DNA of 41,423 nucleotides from Candidatus Levyibacteriota bacterium (GTDB lineage Bacteria > Patescibacteriota > Microgenomatia > Levybacterales > UBA12049), in contig PJMG01000004.1 in NCBI GenBank assembly GCA_003173895.1, positions 1-41,423 on the forward strand, in the 5' to 3' direction. Shown here in pieces: positions 15,801 through 23,247 of the stretch; position 1 is the first letter of the stretch, and each line of letters begins with the position of its first letter. The notes beneath the pieces were generated by a model. It saw only the letters and a list, made by a program, of their open reading frames with translations, did no database searches and was not told where the DNA came from. A program made the translations under genes and the position numbers.

Positions 15801-17522
15801 GCATCCTCTATAGCCCAAGTGGGAGTTAGTGTTAAGTTTGACCTAGCTCCCGGCAAAGGAGACTTAACTTCAAGTCCATTTTTAGATTGGATTCCACAAA
15901 CATGGTATAGATACGATACGCTTAGCTCTCACCAAAGAGAATATATGTATACTTACTTGAAAAAAGCCAGCGTTTTACATTTGGAAGATATAAGTAGAAA
16001 AAATAAAGGTAAAAATGATAAAGCCTTTCATATGGCTGAAAGAGTCTTAAATGACGATAAACTTCTAGCTCAATATATAGAACGTGAGGGATTTTATATT
16101 ATCGCCCCATATGCTCAAGATTTTTGGAGCAGTCCTGGTATTAGAATTAGACAACTTAAAGAAGCCATCGATCAATCTACTGGAAAGACTGGAGAATTTG
16201 GTGTTTTTTTACAATTTGTCTCTCCAAATGGTAAAGAGGATAAAGTAGATATTGGTAAAGAAAAAATAATCAAAAATGGTTATTCAGATATTCTAATGAG
16301 ACAAATGTATGCCGAAAGTATGACTGCATTTTATCCACTAAAAGGAACTGCAGAAGAACATGGACTTTTAGATCCAAATAACCATAAAAAACTCTACAGA
16401 AATCCAGAAGAATTCAAAATTTTCTCTGAATTTTGGGCAGGACCAAATACTGATTTCTTAGAACAAATTGGAGTTGCAGATGGTTTTACCTTTGATAAAG
16501 CGAAAAAAGAATCACCTGGGATGAGTGATAACGCCACATTAGCAAGAGCTCAATATAGATTTCAAATATTCGAAAGATATTTATCTCCACTTATTACGAC
16601 ATGGAGAACAGAGGCAATGAGTATTAATGATCCTACAAATGCAGAACATAGAAATTTTGGTAATGGACTTTCAGCTGAAGAATCTAATCAAATTCAACTA
16701 AGATTTAAAAGAGATAATGGATCTTTTATCGTAAATAACATAGATCAAAAATTTAAAGATCTTATGCATTCTATGGAACAGCATAGTTTAAACAAAAAGC
16801 TTGCCGAAGAACTAGTTTATAATCCAATTTATGAACATATTTTTAGGAATCCATTATCTACTATAGATTCTCCATGGTCATGGTTGGAAAGTAAAGCTGG
16901 GAATAAAGCCGTAAGTATAACTCTTGGAAAAGGTAATTCTGTCGGAAGATACATAGGAGATGAAGCGAATTTTGCTAAATCTAGAAGCGAGTTTGCCTAT
17001 GAATTCCCAAAAATTTCAGTCAATAATATGGCTAAAATTATGGAATCAATTGCCAAAATATATGATCCTATAAATCAACAAAAAGGTTATGATTATGTAG
17101 GAAGAAATACTGTTTTAGCCCTGGCAGCCAATTATTTTCAAGGCATGGTCCCTGGTTTAGACCCAGAATTTTCAAACGCTATGAATCGAAGCGTTTGGAA
17201 ATTTGCAGAAATGGTTGGGTTTGAAGGATTAACTGGTGGTAAATCTACACCTTTTAGTAGAATTTTTGGGCCAGAAACTAGAAAATTGAATAGAGATAAT
17301 ATTTCTGAAGCTTTAGTGGCAGAATTAGCTCATTTACTTGGCGCTGATATTGATGAGGAGAATCCAGAAATTAAATCTGCTCTAAATTGGTTTAAAGAAA
17401 TAGTAAAATTAGCACCAGCTAATAAAATTGGAAGAGCAATTATTCAAGTCATATTTGTTATAATTGCTGCTTATATCTCCCAAATTATGGAAAAATCAAA
17501 AAGCGCTGTAGGAGGACATTAA
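12882..17522 (+). CDS. Giant protein with transglutaminase-like C-H-D triad and C-terminal membrane anchor
   Basis: I do not recognise this 1546-residue protein as a named family. It opens with a charged, Gln/Glu-rich, disordered then helical region (1-110). Around 370-470 lies a segment with Cys402 (in AAVCAVRTLHVL), His448 (in VGHTRV) and Asp463 (in YFVIDTS), whose order, spacing and local pattern match the transglutaminase-like cysteine-protease fold. A helical, TPR-like stretch follows (about 500-560, LNAALKTDPDNILALSGLAEYYRN as two blocks). The rest is large, mostly helical and unassigned, ending in one hydrophobic segment (about 1515-1535) and a short basic tail. No N-terminal signal is seen. 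It sits among the secretion genes with its own promoter and Shine-Dalgarno, and converges on the VirB6-like gene. Candidate roles are an anchored surface enzyme or a secreted substrate; both are inference. Confidence 0.7.
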   Translation: MNPTAESTQTQTENKNTQPEVKKERAPETREERNVREAREAFAFATRQREVLRKYLNETKAEDIKFNPQDLIRLKEGIKRLERALVLNRESSDIQELLTQAKTSLNQMQLESIIKNNLVLNGYGEEVNFIENAYANEEVKAIDTSGVNSFIVGMLGKEAVGEIGLNPDDKSLNHYLETINPEKLMELGSKMEGLAVYLQQKGGVEENDPTLNELLTKGQILKQKAALKGETEISYTNLEGNPKLKIELLEFMLGNSRRAQEYLTKVKSKDWSNIDRRIEILGKQFVENLAEEGGLAALGLLTDQSEMVTDLYGKVGEVARNALFGKFEDQLPEHLKTYLTSDKAKKLNDQIRTETQGKNPQQQLETIAQIISRDFKLGNKDTQSGYNFSEIFEGNGDIAAVCAVRTLHVLSQIENLASTENLSDFRFTVENKIEPIKNSKGETELVGHTRVIMKNGDQYFVIDTSTSDMAFKSIEPENLPENIKRELESEFFEDSLNKSLDRANANMMVNFAYFADNDAARFQLLNAALKTDPDNILALSGLAEYYRNSEHTDIEKENLFNEKLESLASLYNLTPEQTKELKGTYEAWEIGGTTVESQINGLGVSNTLKNALKSIQREIDNNLLGATNLQSLNPDNARDIYQRLLDVYDAFKPDILGDTDTNNLFQKMAGELLPRVRLAQQQQQEGIPGIFNLSQGERTNLEKENDLWVHSFVEREIRNVTQELAPGRALPEAESSLAQRRLTDIITVLQARTTSGIGGVDEQLKEAKQLNTAVLKLAQMSNLLETLGGNADKMNQVKDSFAGIDSTEGVTSMEAIAKFSEGRVNKILPLMEFVMMGIRDRYEGFISGANYNLLLGETVDLLLNDAVTGTGLYGKDYQNRYQEKYQNEHQQRLDLLILQNYSQANPNQNLNTLSPQDIQQIITNHKSTLNAQTLKGMEDKISNDVKGAVRKNFEDFIRGDAALAQVLLINAGTASSIAQVGVSVKFDLAPGKGDLTSSPFLDWIPQTWYRYDTLSSHQREYMYTYLKKASVLHLEDISRKNKGKNDKAFHMAERVLNDDKLLAQYIEREGFYIIAPYAQDFWSSPGIRIRQLKEAIDQSTGKTGEFGVFLQFVSPNGKEDKVDIGKEKIIKNGYSDILMRQMYAESMTAFYPLKGTAEEHGLLDPNNHKKLYRNPEEFKIFSEFWAGPNTDFLEQIGVADGFTFDKAKKESPGMSDNATLARAQYRFQIFERYLSPLITTWRTEAMSINDPTNAEHRNFGNGLSAEESNQIQLRFKRDNGSFIVNNIDQKFKDLMHSMEQHSLNKKLAEELVYNPIYEHIFRNPLSTIDSPWSWLESKAGNKAVSITLGKGNSVGRYIGDEANFAKSRSEFAYEFPKISVNNMAKIMESIAKIYDPINQQKGYDYVGRNTVLALAANYFQGMVPGLDPEFSNAMNRSVWKFAEMVGFEGLTGGKSTPFSRIFGPETRKLNRDNISEALVAELAHLLGADIDEENPEIKSALNWFKEIVKLAPANKIGRAIIQVIFVIIAAYISQIMEKSKSAVGGH

Positions 17523-17530
17523 TTAATAAT

Positions 17531-19354
17531 TTACCTGTGCTGTCCACTAAATCTTCCTACTATAGCCTGTCTTATTGATCCTCCAAAACCAAGGTGTTGT
17601 ACTTGACCATTTTCACCATACTCCCAATTGTTACCCAACGCTGCGCCTACTACTGTCTGACCAGCCCCTGTTAATGCGCCTCCACCTACACCTACTCCAG
17701 CACCAATTTGCTGACCAAATTTATTTTCTTTTACTTTAAGTGCTTCTTTTACCATAGAAGTAGCACTAGGAATGAGGAAAATAATGGCAACAGCTAAAAG
17801 AGTACCTATAGGCATAGCTTGTCCTGATTGAACAGGTATACCGACTAAAGGAGGAATAAAAACATGATCTACACTTTTATCTGCTACCTGAGCTAAAACT
17901 GAAGCTAGTAAAAACATAATTATAGTTACTGGAAAAGTAAGTAAATTCGCTCCCAAATCTCTTAACCAACTTTCAAACTTTAACTCACTTCCAGGAATTA
18001 ATCCTCCGAGAATCCAAAACGGCGCCAGTAGGACATCTAAAATAATATATGCATAAGCTAAAAGTAAATTAAACCAAACCCTAAAAAGGAGAATTAAAAG
18101 TGCGATAAGAAAAACCAGATAGGCAATAAGGAAAGGTAATATATATCTTAATGTAAGCTCAGAAAGATAGTAACCTAATCCCGCACCAGCTATACCTCCA
18201 GCAATAGCTCCTGCTCCAGATGCATTTCCTCCTATACCTAAAAAAGTCACTGTAAAATTTGCAAATTGACCTCCTAGACTCGCACCTTGAGTCATTCCAA
18301 AATATGCTCCAATATTAGAAAGGAAATTAACAAGTGCTTCCCCTGTAGTTATACCTGTATTAACATTAAATGCTCCTGCAATTATTTGCCCTAAATTTAT
18401 TAGAGATGATATACCAGGAATATTCCAAGATAAAGGACTCCATTGATCAGAAATTCCTAAACTATTTCTCAATATATTTCCTATTGGTAAAGCAATACCC
18501 GAAACAACTCCAAAAATTCCTCCTATCACACCGGGTCTTAAACTATTTACTATTTCTACAGGATTAGCTCCTTGGAAGTTTACTGGTTGAAGACCCTTTA
18601 AACTGACACCTAACGCTGCTGTTTGAGCATTCATAAAATTAAAGACGACATAAATCAATACATACATAAAATCTATCATAAGTCCTGCTATAGCATAAGA
18701 AAAAGTAATAAGTACCAGACCTACTATTAATTTAGGCAATTGGTTTTCTATAGACATAACCGTTCGAGGATCTATCTTTACTCTAAACATAATAGCTAAA
18801 CCGATGATTAAAAAAATAACTGTGAGGAAAAGATATGAAACATTTCTAAATGCTGCCCAAAGACCTATAAACGGTGTTAATCCACAGTAACCTATTCCTA
18901 CATTAGCAGGACAATTAGCAGCATAGGCTTTAGTGGCAAAACCAAAATTATCTGATAAATATTTAGAATAGTCACCAGTATGAAAAGGTAGATTATAAAA
19001 ATTACCCATACTAAATGACACCATTCCTATTAATCCACCATTATTATTTGGCATATATGAGATTTTTCCACTTTTAGAATCTATTCCTAAACATTTATGA
19101 TCAGGAGTGGTAGGATCAAAACCTGAAAGACTACAGATCATCGCTGTCATAGAATCGAGTAATGCTGACTGCATCCACGTATGTAAGGATGGTTTCACAT
19201 CAGATGCAGTATTTGGCATCATGTAAGGATTAGCATACTGAGTGTTTGAAGAATTATTGACATTATTAGATTGAGCAAAAATTTTGTTTACACTAAATAA
19301 AAAACTAGAGAGAATAAATAAACTAAAAAAAATTGTTAAAAATATTTTCTTCAT
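17531..19354 (-). CDS. VirB6/TrbL-like polytopic secretion channel protein
   Basis: This 607-residue membrane protein has a cleavable-looking signal (about 1-27, ending IFAQS), an extracytoplasmic N-terminal region with several cysteines (about 28-165), and then about seven to eight membrane segments between 170 and 535 with long Gly-rich loops. It ends with a soluble Gly-rich cytoplasmic tail (about 545-607, GAGVGVGGGALTGAG). This layout, together with VirB4, PrgI and pilins nearby, fits the VirB6/TrbL role of inner-membrane channel. Sequence identity to classical VirB6 is not evident, so the call rests on topology and context. It is transcribed alone, convergent with the giant gene (8-base gap), with palindromic repeats just upstream. 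Confidence 0.7.
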   Translation of the reverse strand: MKKIFLTIFFSLFILSSFLFSVNKIFAQSNNVNNSSNTQYANPYMMPNTASDVKPSLHTWMQSALLDSMTAMICSLSGFDPTTPDHKCLGIDSKSGKISYMPNNNGGLIGMVSFSMGNFYNLPFHTGDYSKYLSDNFGFATKAYAANCPANVGIGYCGLTPFIGLWAAFRNVSYLFLTVIFLIIGLAIMFRVKIDPRTVMSIENQLPKLIVGLVLITFSYAIAGLMIDFMYVLIYVVFNFMNAQTAALGVSLKGLQPVNFQGANPVEIVNSLRPGVIGGIFGVVSGIALPIGNILRNSLGISDQWSPLSWNIPGISSLINLGQIIAGAFNVNTGITTGEALVNFLSNIGAYFGMTQGASLGGQFANFTVTFLGIGGNASGAGAIAGGIAGAGLGYYLSELTLRYILPFLIAYLVFLIALLILLFRVWFNLLLAYAYIILDVLLAPFWILGGLIPGSELKFESWLRDLGANLLTFPVTIIMFLLASVLAQVADKSVDHVFIPPLVGIPVQSGQAMPIGTLLAVAIIFLIPSATSMVKEALKVKENKFGQQIGAGVGVGGGALTGAGQTVVGAALGNNWEYGENGQVQHLGFGGSIRQAIVGRFSGQHR

Positions 19355-19373
19355 TTTTTATGTCATTCTTTTT

Positions 19374-19400
19374 GTCATTCTGAGTATCAACGAAGAATCT
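19374..19400 (+). repeat. Palindromic repeat family A, ATTCT/AGAAT variant
   Basis: GTCATTCTGAG, a loop, then GAAGAATCT. Together with the inverted copy at 19416-19471 it forms a nested, roughly 100-bp palindrome upstream of the VirB6-like gene. An extra partial copy (gtcattct) lies at 19362. Confidence 0.75.
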
Positions 19401-19415
19401 TTATCTACCAAATAT

Positions 19416-19471
19416 AGATCCTTCATTCTCGCCTCGCTGTCGTTTTGGCGAAGCGGGTCATTCAGGATGAC
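19416..19471 (-). repeat. Palindromic repeat family A, inverted copy with longer loop
   Basis: AGATCCTTC, a 37-base GC-richer loop, then TTCAGGATGAC on the plus strand, so the minus strand has GTCATCCTGAA and GAAGGATCT. It is inverted relative to 19374-19400, separated by an AT spacer. The gap 19355-19537 holds nothing else recognisable. Confidence 0.7.
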
Positions 19472-19537
19472 ATCGCTGAATAATAATGTCACTTAATCTC
19501 ATAGTGGCTTTTTTAGAAGAAAAAGTCAAGGTTTTTA

Positions 19538-20431
19538 TCACTCCTTTATATAATTGCCATTAATACCAAAAAGTCCATTTGATTTTTCTACCTTCTCTAA
19601 AACAACATTCATTTTTTCTCTTAATCTTTTAATTACCTCTACATCCTTACTTAAATTAGCAAGCTCTTTTGAAGATTTTGTATCTGTAATAATCATTCCA
19701 CCATTCTTTGTGCCAATAGTACGCCATCTATCATAACGAGGATTGGGATTGTTTGATGTAGAATGGTCTGGATTTACAGAGAAAGGATTATCATCAAAAT
19801 CACCAAGATAACTAAAACCAATTATTCCCAAGTTTGCTAAATCTTCGTTTTTAGGCTTAACATAGCCAATAAACAATAATGCATAACAACGATTCCATAC
19901 TCCAATTAATTGAGGAGGGGGAACGGCTTCGGAAAAAACAAAATAACCAGAGAAAAAAGAACTTTCTTTAATTTGTTCGCTTGGATAATATTCGGAGGGA
20001 ATATACCTTGTTTCGTCATGAGGAATATCTGCAATATGTACTAATTGTCCTCCTTTATTCCAATCGTTATAGAATGCTGTTCCGAAAGGTTGATACCTCC
20101 TAAAATCCTTTGGTTGATACCTACCATCAGCGTGATGTTTCTTCTCATAATCTACATTTATTAATCCATGATAAGGAAAAACTCTTACATTAGGATCGTT
20201 AAGTTTTTTCAGGAATGGAGCTAATCTTTCTCTAGTACCTACTGCGCCATGAAATAAAGCGGCCTCTTTATCGGTAAAATTAGAGTCTGGTTTAGGAATT
20301 AATCCTGATCCACCATATTCTGCCCTTGTAAAACTTAAGGAATTTATTGATCTTCTAGATAAATTTGGAATAACTTCCTGATTAAGGTCTGCAAAATGAT
20401 TTTGTAGTTCTGAATCCTTATAAATTGCCAT
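19538..20431 (-). CDS. Conserved-looking hypothetical protein, function unknown
   Basis: I do not recognise this 297-residue protein. It appears soluble, with no signal or membrane segment. It is rich in Tyr, Phe, Pro, Asp and His, with a central part (about 85-215) predicted mainly as beta structure (IGVWNRCYALLFIGYV, IGFSYLGDFDDNPF) and a helical C terminus (about 250-285, lysine-rich coiled coil). It has its own extended -10 promoter and lies just downstream of dnaN on the same strand. Base composition matches its neighbours. No motif supports an enzyme call. Confidence 0.7.
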   Translation of the reverse strand: MAIYKDSELQNHFADLNQEVIPNLSRRSINSLSFTRAEYGGSGLIPKPDSNFTDKEAALFHGAVGTRERLAPFLKKLNDPNVRVFPYHGLINVDYEKKHHADGRYQPKDFRRYQPFGTAFYNDWNKGGQLVHIADIPHDETRYIPSEYYPSEQIKESSFFSGYFVFSEAVPPPQLIGVWNRCYALLFIGYVKPKNEDLANLGIIGFSYLGDFDDNPFSVNPDHSTSNNPNPRYDRWRTIGTKNGGMIITDTKSSKELANLSKDVEVIKRLREKMNVVLEKVEKSNGLFGINGNYIKE

Positions 20432-20440
20432 AACTATTTA

Positions 20441-20449
20441 ATTATAACA
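20441..20449 (-). promoter_or_regulatory. Extended -10 promoter of the gene after dnaN
   Basis: TGTTATAAT on the minus strand fits TGnTATAAT and ends nine bases before the ATG at 20431. It lies in the 27-base gap after dnaN and allows expression separate from dnaN. Confidence 0.55.
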
Positions 20450-20458
20450 CTCTTTATC

Positions 20459-21550
20459 TTACATCCTTATTGGCATGATGATGTGGATAAATTGTGGATC
20501 ATCTTTTATTTTAAACATTCCCGCATTTAAAGGACCTGTCATTTCAAAGATTAATTCATCTGTAGAAATATTCGCTAGAAATTCAGATAAAAACCTGGGG
20601 TTAAAAGCTATTTCATTTTCTTCACCAGTTAAAACAGCTTCTATCTCAAAGTTTGTTTCTCCCAAAGATGCTGTTTTAGAACTAATCTTTATACTGTTTT
20701 TTAACAGCTCTAATTTAATAGCACTGCTGGTTTCACGGGCGAAAACTGAAGCGTTTTTAACTGCTTTTTGAAAATCTGCTTTAGAAAAAGTAATTCGACT
20801 TGTCGATTCTTTAGGGATAATTTTTTCATAAGCAGGAAATTCACCTTCTATGATTCGCCCCACAATAATATCATCACCGGATGAGAAAAGAAGTTGATTA
20901 TTAGAATTAGATAAAAATATTTCTATGTCTGTTGCTTCCAATGAATTTATTTCGCGAAGAAGTTTAGTGGGAACTACTATTTTTAATCCATCTTTACTTC
21001 CTGCTTGCTCTATCTTTTCAAAAGATAATCTATAACCATCTGTAGAAACTAGATCTATAAAATCTTCTTTTTTTTCAAATAAAACTCCTTCTAAAATAGG
21101 TCGGGCAGTTTCAGAAGCTGTGGAGAATAACACGCGAGAAAGCTTATCTTTAAATAAATTAAGATTTATATTTAATATGCTTTCACCTTTTTCCTCAAAC
21201 AAAGATGGAAAATCATCATGAGGTTGAGTTTGAATTACGCTTTTAGTTTTAGAAGTTTTTATCTCTAAATTATTTCCGATTAAATTAAATTCTACTTCAC
21301 CAGTAGGAAGATTAGAAACTAAGTCCACTAATGGTCTGGCTGGTACTGTTATTTCTCCTTCTTTAAGAATATTTCCGTTAACTTTAGTTTGAATTCCTAT
21401 TTCTAGATCTGTTGCTAAAATTTCCATAGAATTTTCTTTTAAACGAAGTAAAAAACATGAAAGTATAGGAAGTTGAGATCTGGGAGAAATAGCTTTTAAT
21501 GCAAAAGATAATTTTTTATTTAGATTTTCTGTTAAAAATGTAGCATTCAT
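20459..21550 (-). CDS. dnaN: DNA polymerase III beta subunit (sliding clamp)
   Basis: DnaN forms the ring that tethers the replicative polymerase to DNA. The 363-residue product has normal family length and three repeated clamp domains (about 1-118, 119-240, 241-363). It starts with MNATFLTENL and ends with the family-type HIIMPIRM, whose last residues help form the clamp's protein-binding cleft. It follows dnaA in the same direction after a 142-bp gap carrying DnaA boxes. A possible promoter TTGCTT-17-TACACT (21575-21603) would give a leader of about 17 bases, longer than most here. Confidence 0.97.
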   Translation of the reverse strand: MNATFLTENLNKKLSFALKAISPRSQLPILSCFLLRLKENSMEILATDLEIGIQTKVNGNILKEGEITVPARPLVDLVSNLPTGEVEFNLIGNNLEIKTSKTKSVIQTQPHDDFPSLFEEKGESILNINLNLFKDKLSRVLFSTASETARPILEGVLFEKKEDFIDLVSTDGYRLSFEKIEQAGSKDGLKIVVPTKLLREINSLEATDIEIFLSNSNNQLLFSSGDDIIVGRIIEGEFPAYEKIIPKESTSRITFSKADFQKAVKNASVFARETSSAIKLELLKNSIKISSKTASLGETNFEIEAVLTGEENEIAFNPRFLSEFLANISTDELIFEMTGPLNAGMFKIKDDPQFIHIIMPIRM

Positions 21551-21692
21551 AATATATATTTTTGTAGTTGTAGTAGTGTATCTGGAAAAGTGGAAAAAAG
21601 CAAGAGAATGAGCGTAAAAAATATGTGGATAAATAGTGGATAAAAATGTTTATAACTTGGGGAAAATTATTATATTATTAGTTGTAAACAAG
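21551..21692. other. oriC: Candidate replication origin (dnaA-dnaN gap)
   Basis: This 142-bp gap contains a perfect DnaA box (TGTGGATAA at 21624-21632, i.e. TTATCCACA on minus), a one-mismatch box right after it (AGTGGATAA, 21635-21643), and an AT-rich stretch (21663-21690) that could be the unwinding element. dnaA and dnaN lie on either side and rpmH-rnpA-yidD-yidC diverges beyond dnaA, the classical origin layout. Only two clustered boxes are seen here, so the origin may be minimal or use degenerate boxes. Strand-composition skew was not computed. Confidence 0.65.
21575..21603 (-). promoter_or_regulatory. Possible dnaN promoter, TTGCTT-17-TACACT
   Basis: On the minus strand TTGCTT (21598-21603) and TACACT (21575-21580) are 17 bp apart, 24 bases before the dnaN start. 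Both boxes are imperfect. It sits beside the DnaA boxes. Confidence 0.35.
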
Positions 21693-23033
21693 TTATCCTC
21701 TGAAAGATTTAGTTATCCCCAAGATTTCCTCATTGAAAGACGGTGACTCTTTACGCATGTTTTCCACTTTTTCTACACCATGCATTATAGTGGTGTGATC
21801 ACGTCCTCCTAAAACATTACCAATTTCTGCAAAAGGAAGTCTTAATTCTGTTTTCAAAAGAAACATGGCAACCTGTCTGGCTTTAACTAAAAACGCATCA
21901 CGCTTAGGACCTTTTAATTGCGTTGGTTTAATGCTGTAATAGTTACACGTACTGTTAATAACATCCTCGGGATGAAAATGAGTAGGCGTGGTGTCGTTTT
22001 TTAAAGCCTTTTGGGCAAATTCTGCAGTTATTTCTGCGTTATTAGTAGAAGCGCTAGATATAACTTTTAAAAGCGCTCCCTCTAAGCGTCGAGCATCTTG
22101 TTCTTTTTCAGCTATGGCCTTAGCAGTTTCTATAGAAATCGGAAAACCAAATTTTTCTGCCTTTTTTAATAGTATTGCTGTTCTCATTTCAAAATCTGGA
22201 GATTCTACATCTACGGTTAAACCACCTTCAAATCTTGAAGAAAGCCTGGCTTCTAATTTTTTTATTTCACTAGGTGGTCGATCTGAAGATAAAACTATCT
22301 GCGCACCATTATCGATAAGCGTATTAAAAGTATGAAAAAGTTCTTCCTGTACCCTATCTTTTCCAGCTATGAATTGAACATCGTCGATAATTAAAAGATT
22401 AGCAGAGCGAAATTTTCGCTTCATCTTAGAAGTGTCATTAAACCTAATGGCTTCCACTACTTCGTTAGTGAATTCTTCGCTGGTGATATAAATAATTTTA
22501 ATATCCGGATTTTTAACATACACAGCATTAGCTATGGCCTGCATTAAATGAGTTTTTCCTACTCCTACTGGACCATAAATAAAAAGTGGATTATATGATT
22601 GTCCCAAATTTTTCGATACTGTTTGAGCAGACACAAAAGCTAATTGATTAGATTGAGAAACTGCTAATGTTTCGAAAGTAAAATCTGGGCGAACTCTAGG
22701 TAAATGGCCGATAGTAATTTTTGGTTCTACTTTTTCTGCTTCTTTTAAAAGTGGTGCATCTTCTAAAGTCTTTTTCTTTTTAGCCTGAGGATCAATAGTT
22801 ACATATACTACTTTTAATTTTTCTCCAAATATTTTTTCAATTGCATCGTCTAAAATAGCTTTATATTTTTTCTCGATCATTGCGCTGTGAATTTTTTGAA
22901 GATTAGTAATATATATAGTTTTATCCTCTATCTTCTCAACGGTAGTTTTCTGGAAAAGTGTTAAAAAGTTAGCTGTAGAAACATTTTTTTTAATTTCCAG
23001 AAGTACTTGTAACCATTTTTCTTTCTCGTTCAT
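21693..23033 (-). CDS. dnaA: Chromosomal replication initiator DnaA
   Basis: DnaA binds the origin and opens the duplex. The 446-residue product has the N-terminal helicase-loader domain I (about 1-80), a short linker (about 81-110), the AAA+ domain with Walker A GPVGVGKT at 154-161 and Walker B IIDDVQ at about 215-220, and the C-terminal DNA-binding domain IV with signature GGRDHTTIMHGVEKV near 408-422. Length and domains are normal. The promoter TTGACA-17-TTTAAT carries a perfect DnaA box in its spacer, the arrangement expected for self-repression, and the start lies nine bases after the -10. Confidence 0.98.
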   Translation of the reverse strand: MNEKEKWLQVLLEIKKNVSTANFLTLFQKTTVEKIEDKTIYITNLQKIHSAMIEKKYKAILDDAIEKIFGEKLKVVYVTIDPQAKKKKTLEDAPLLKEAEKVEPKITIGHLPRVRPDFTFETLAVSQSNQLAFVSAQTVSKNLGQSYNPLFIYGPVGVGKTHLMQAIANAVYVKNPDIKIIYITSEEFTNEVVEAIRFNDTSKMKRKFRSANLLIIDDVQFIAGKDRVQEELFHTFNTLIDNGAQIVLSSDRPPSEIKKLEARLSSRFEGGLTVDVESPDFEMRTAILLKKAEKFGFPISIETAKAIAEKEQDARRLEGALLKVISSASTNNAEITAEFAQKALKNDTTPTHFHPEDVINSTCNYYSIKPTQLKGPKRDAFLVKARQVAMFLLKTELRLPFAEIGNVLGGRDHTTIMHGVEKVENMRKESPSFNEEILGITKSFRG

Positions 23034-23042
23034 AGTGAAGTC

Positions 23043-23071
23043 ATTAAATAATGTGGATAACTTTTTGTCAA
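23043..23071 (-). promoter_or_regulatory. dnaA promoter with a DnaA box in the spacer
   Basis: On the minus strand a perfect -35 TTGACA (23066-23071) and -10 TTTAAT (23043-23048) are 17 bp apart. A perfect DnaA box TTATCCACA (23052-23060) lies between them, so bound DnaA should block RNA polymerase. The rpmH promoter begins about 20 bases away on the other strand. Confidence 0.75.
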
Positions 23072-23091
23072 GTGAAATTTTCTATAACATT

Positions 23092-23100
23092 TGATATAAT
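23092..23100 (+). promoter_or_regulatory. Extended -10 promoter of rpmH
   Basis: TGATATAAT is a perfect extended -10 ending six bases before the rpmH ATG at 23107. The main message of the rpmH operon should be leaderless. Confidence 0.65.
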
Positions 23101-23106
23101 TACTTC

Positions 23107-23244
23107 ATGGAAAAGTTAAGAAAGCTAAATAAAAAGCTTAAAGGTAAAAGAAAAAATGGATTTTTAGCCAAGTCTCGAACTCATAGTGGTTCAAAGACTC
23201 TCAAAAATAGACGAAAGAATAAAAGAAAAAGACTCGCCGCATAA
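23107..23244 (+). CDS. rpmH: 50S ribosomal protein L34
   Basis: This small gene encodes 45 residues, very rich in Lys and Arg. The family core is clear: KRKNGFLAKSRTHSGSKTL, then NRRKNKRKRLAA at the C terminus, matching the GFRARM..T..GR.VL..RR..GR..L pattern of L34. The N terminus (MEKLRKLNKK) differs from the usual KRTYQPS start. The start is supported by an extended -10 six bases upstream. It heads the rnpA-yidD-yidC-jag run and diverges from dnaA, the standard arrangement; rnpA follows after three bases. Confidence 0.95.
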   Translation: MEKLRKLNKKLKGKRKNGFLAKSRTHSGSKTLKNRRKNKRKRLAA

Positions 23245-23247
23245 ATA

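Noticed and set aside
21988..22335. Open frame of 115 codons opposite dnaA
   Set aside because: It is antisense to conserved DnaA sequence with no ribosome-binding site or recognisable product; several similar antisense frames elsewhere were dropped for the same reason.
23065..23088. TTGTCA with TATAAC as the rpmH promoter
   Set aside because: The spacing is only 12 bp; the extended -10 TGATATAAT at 23092-23100 is a better match.
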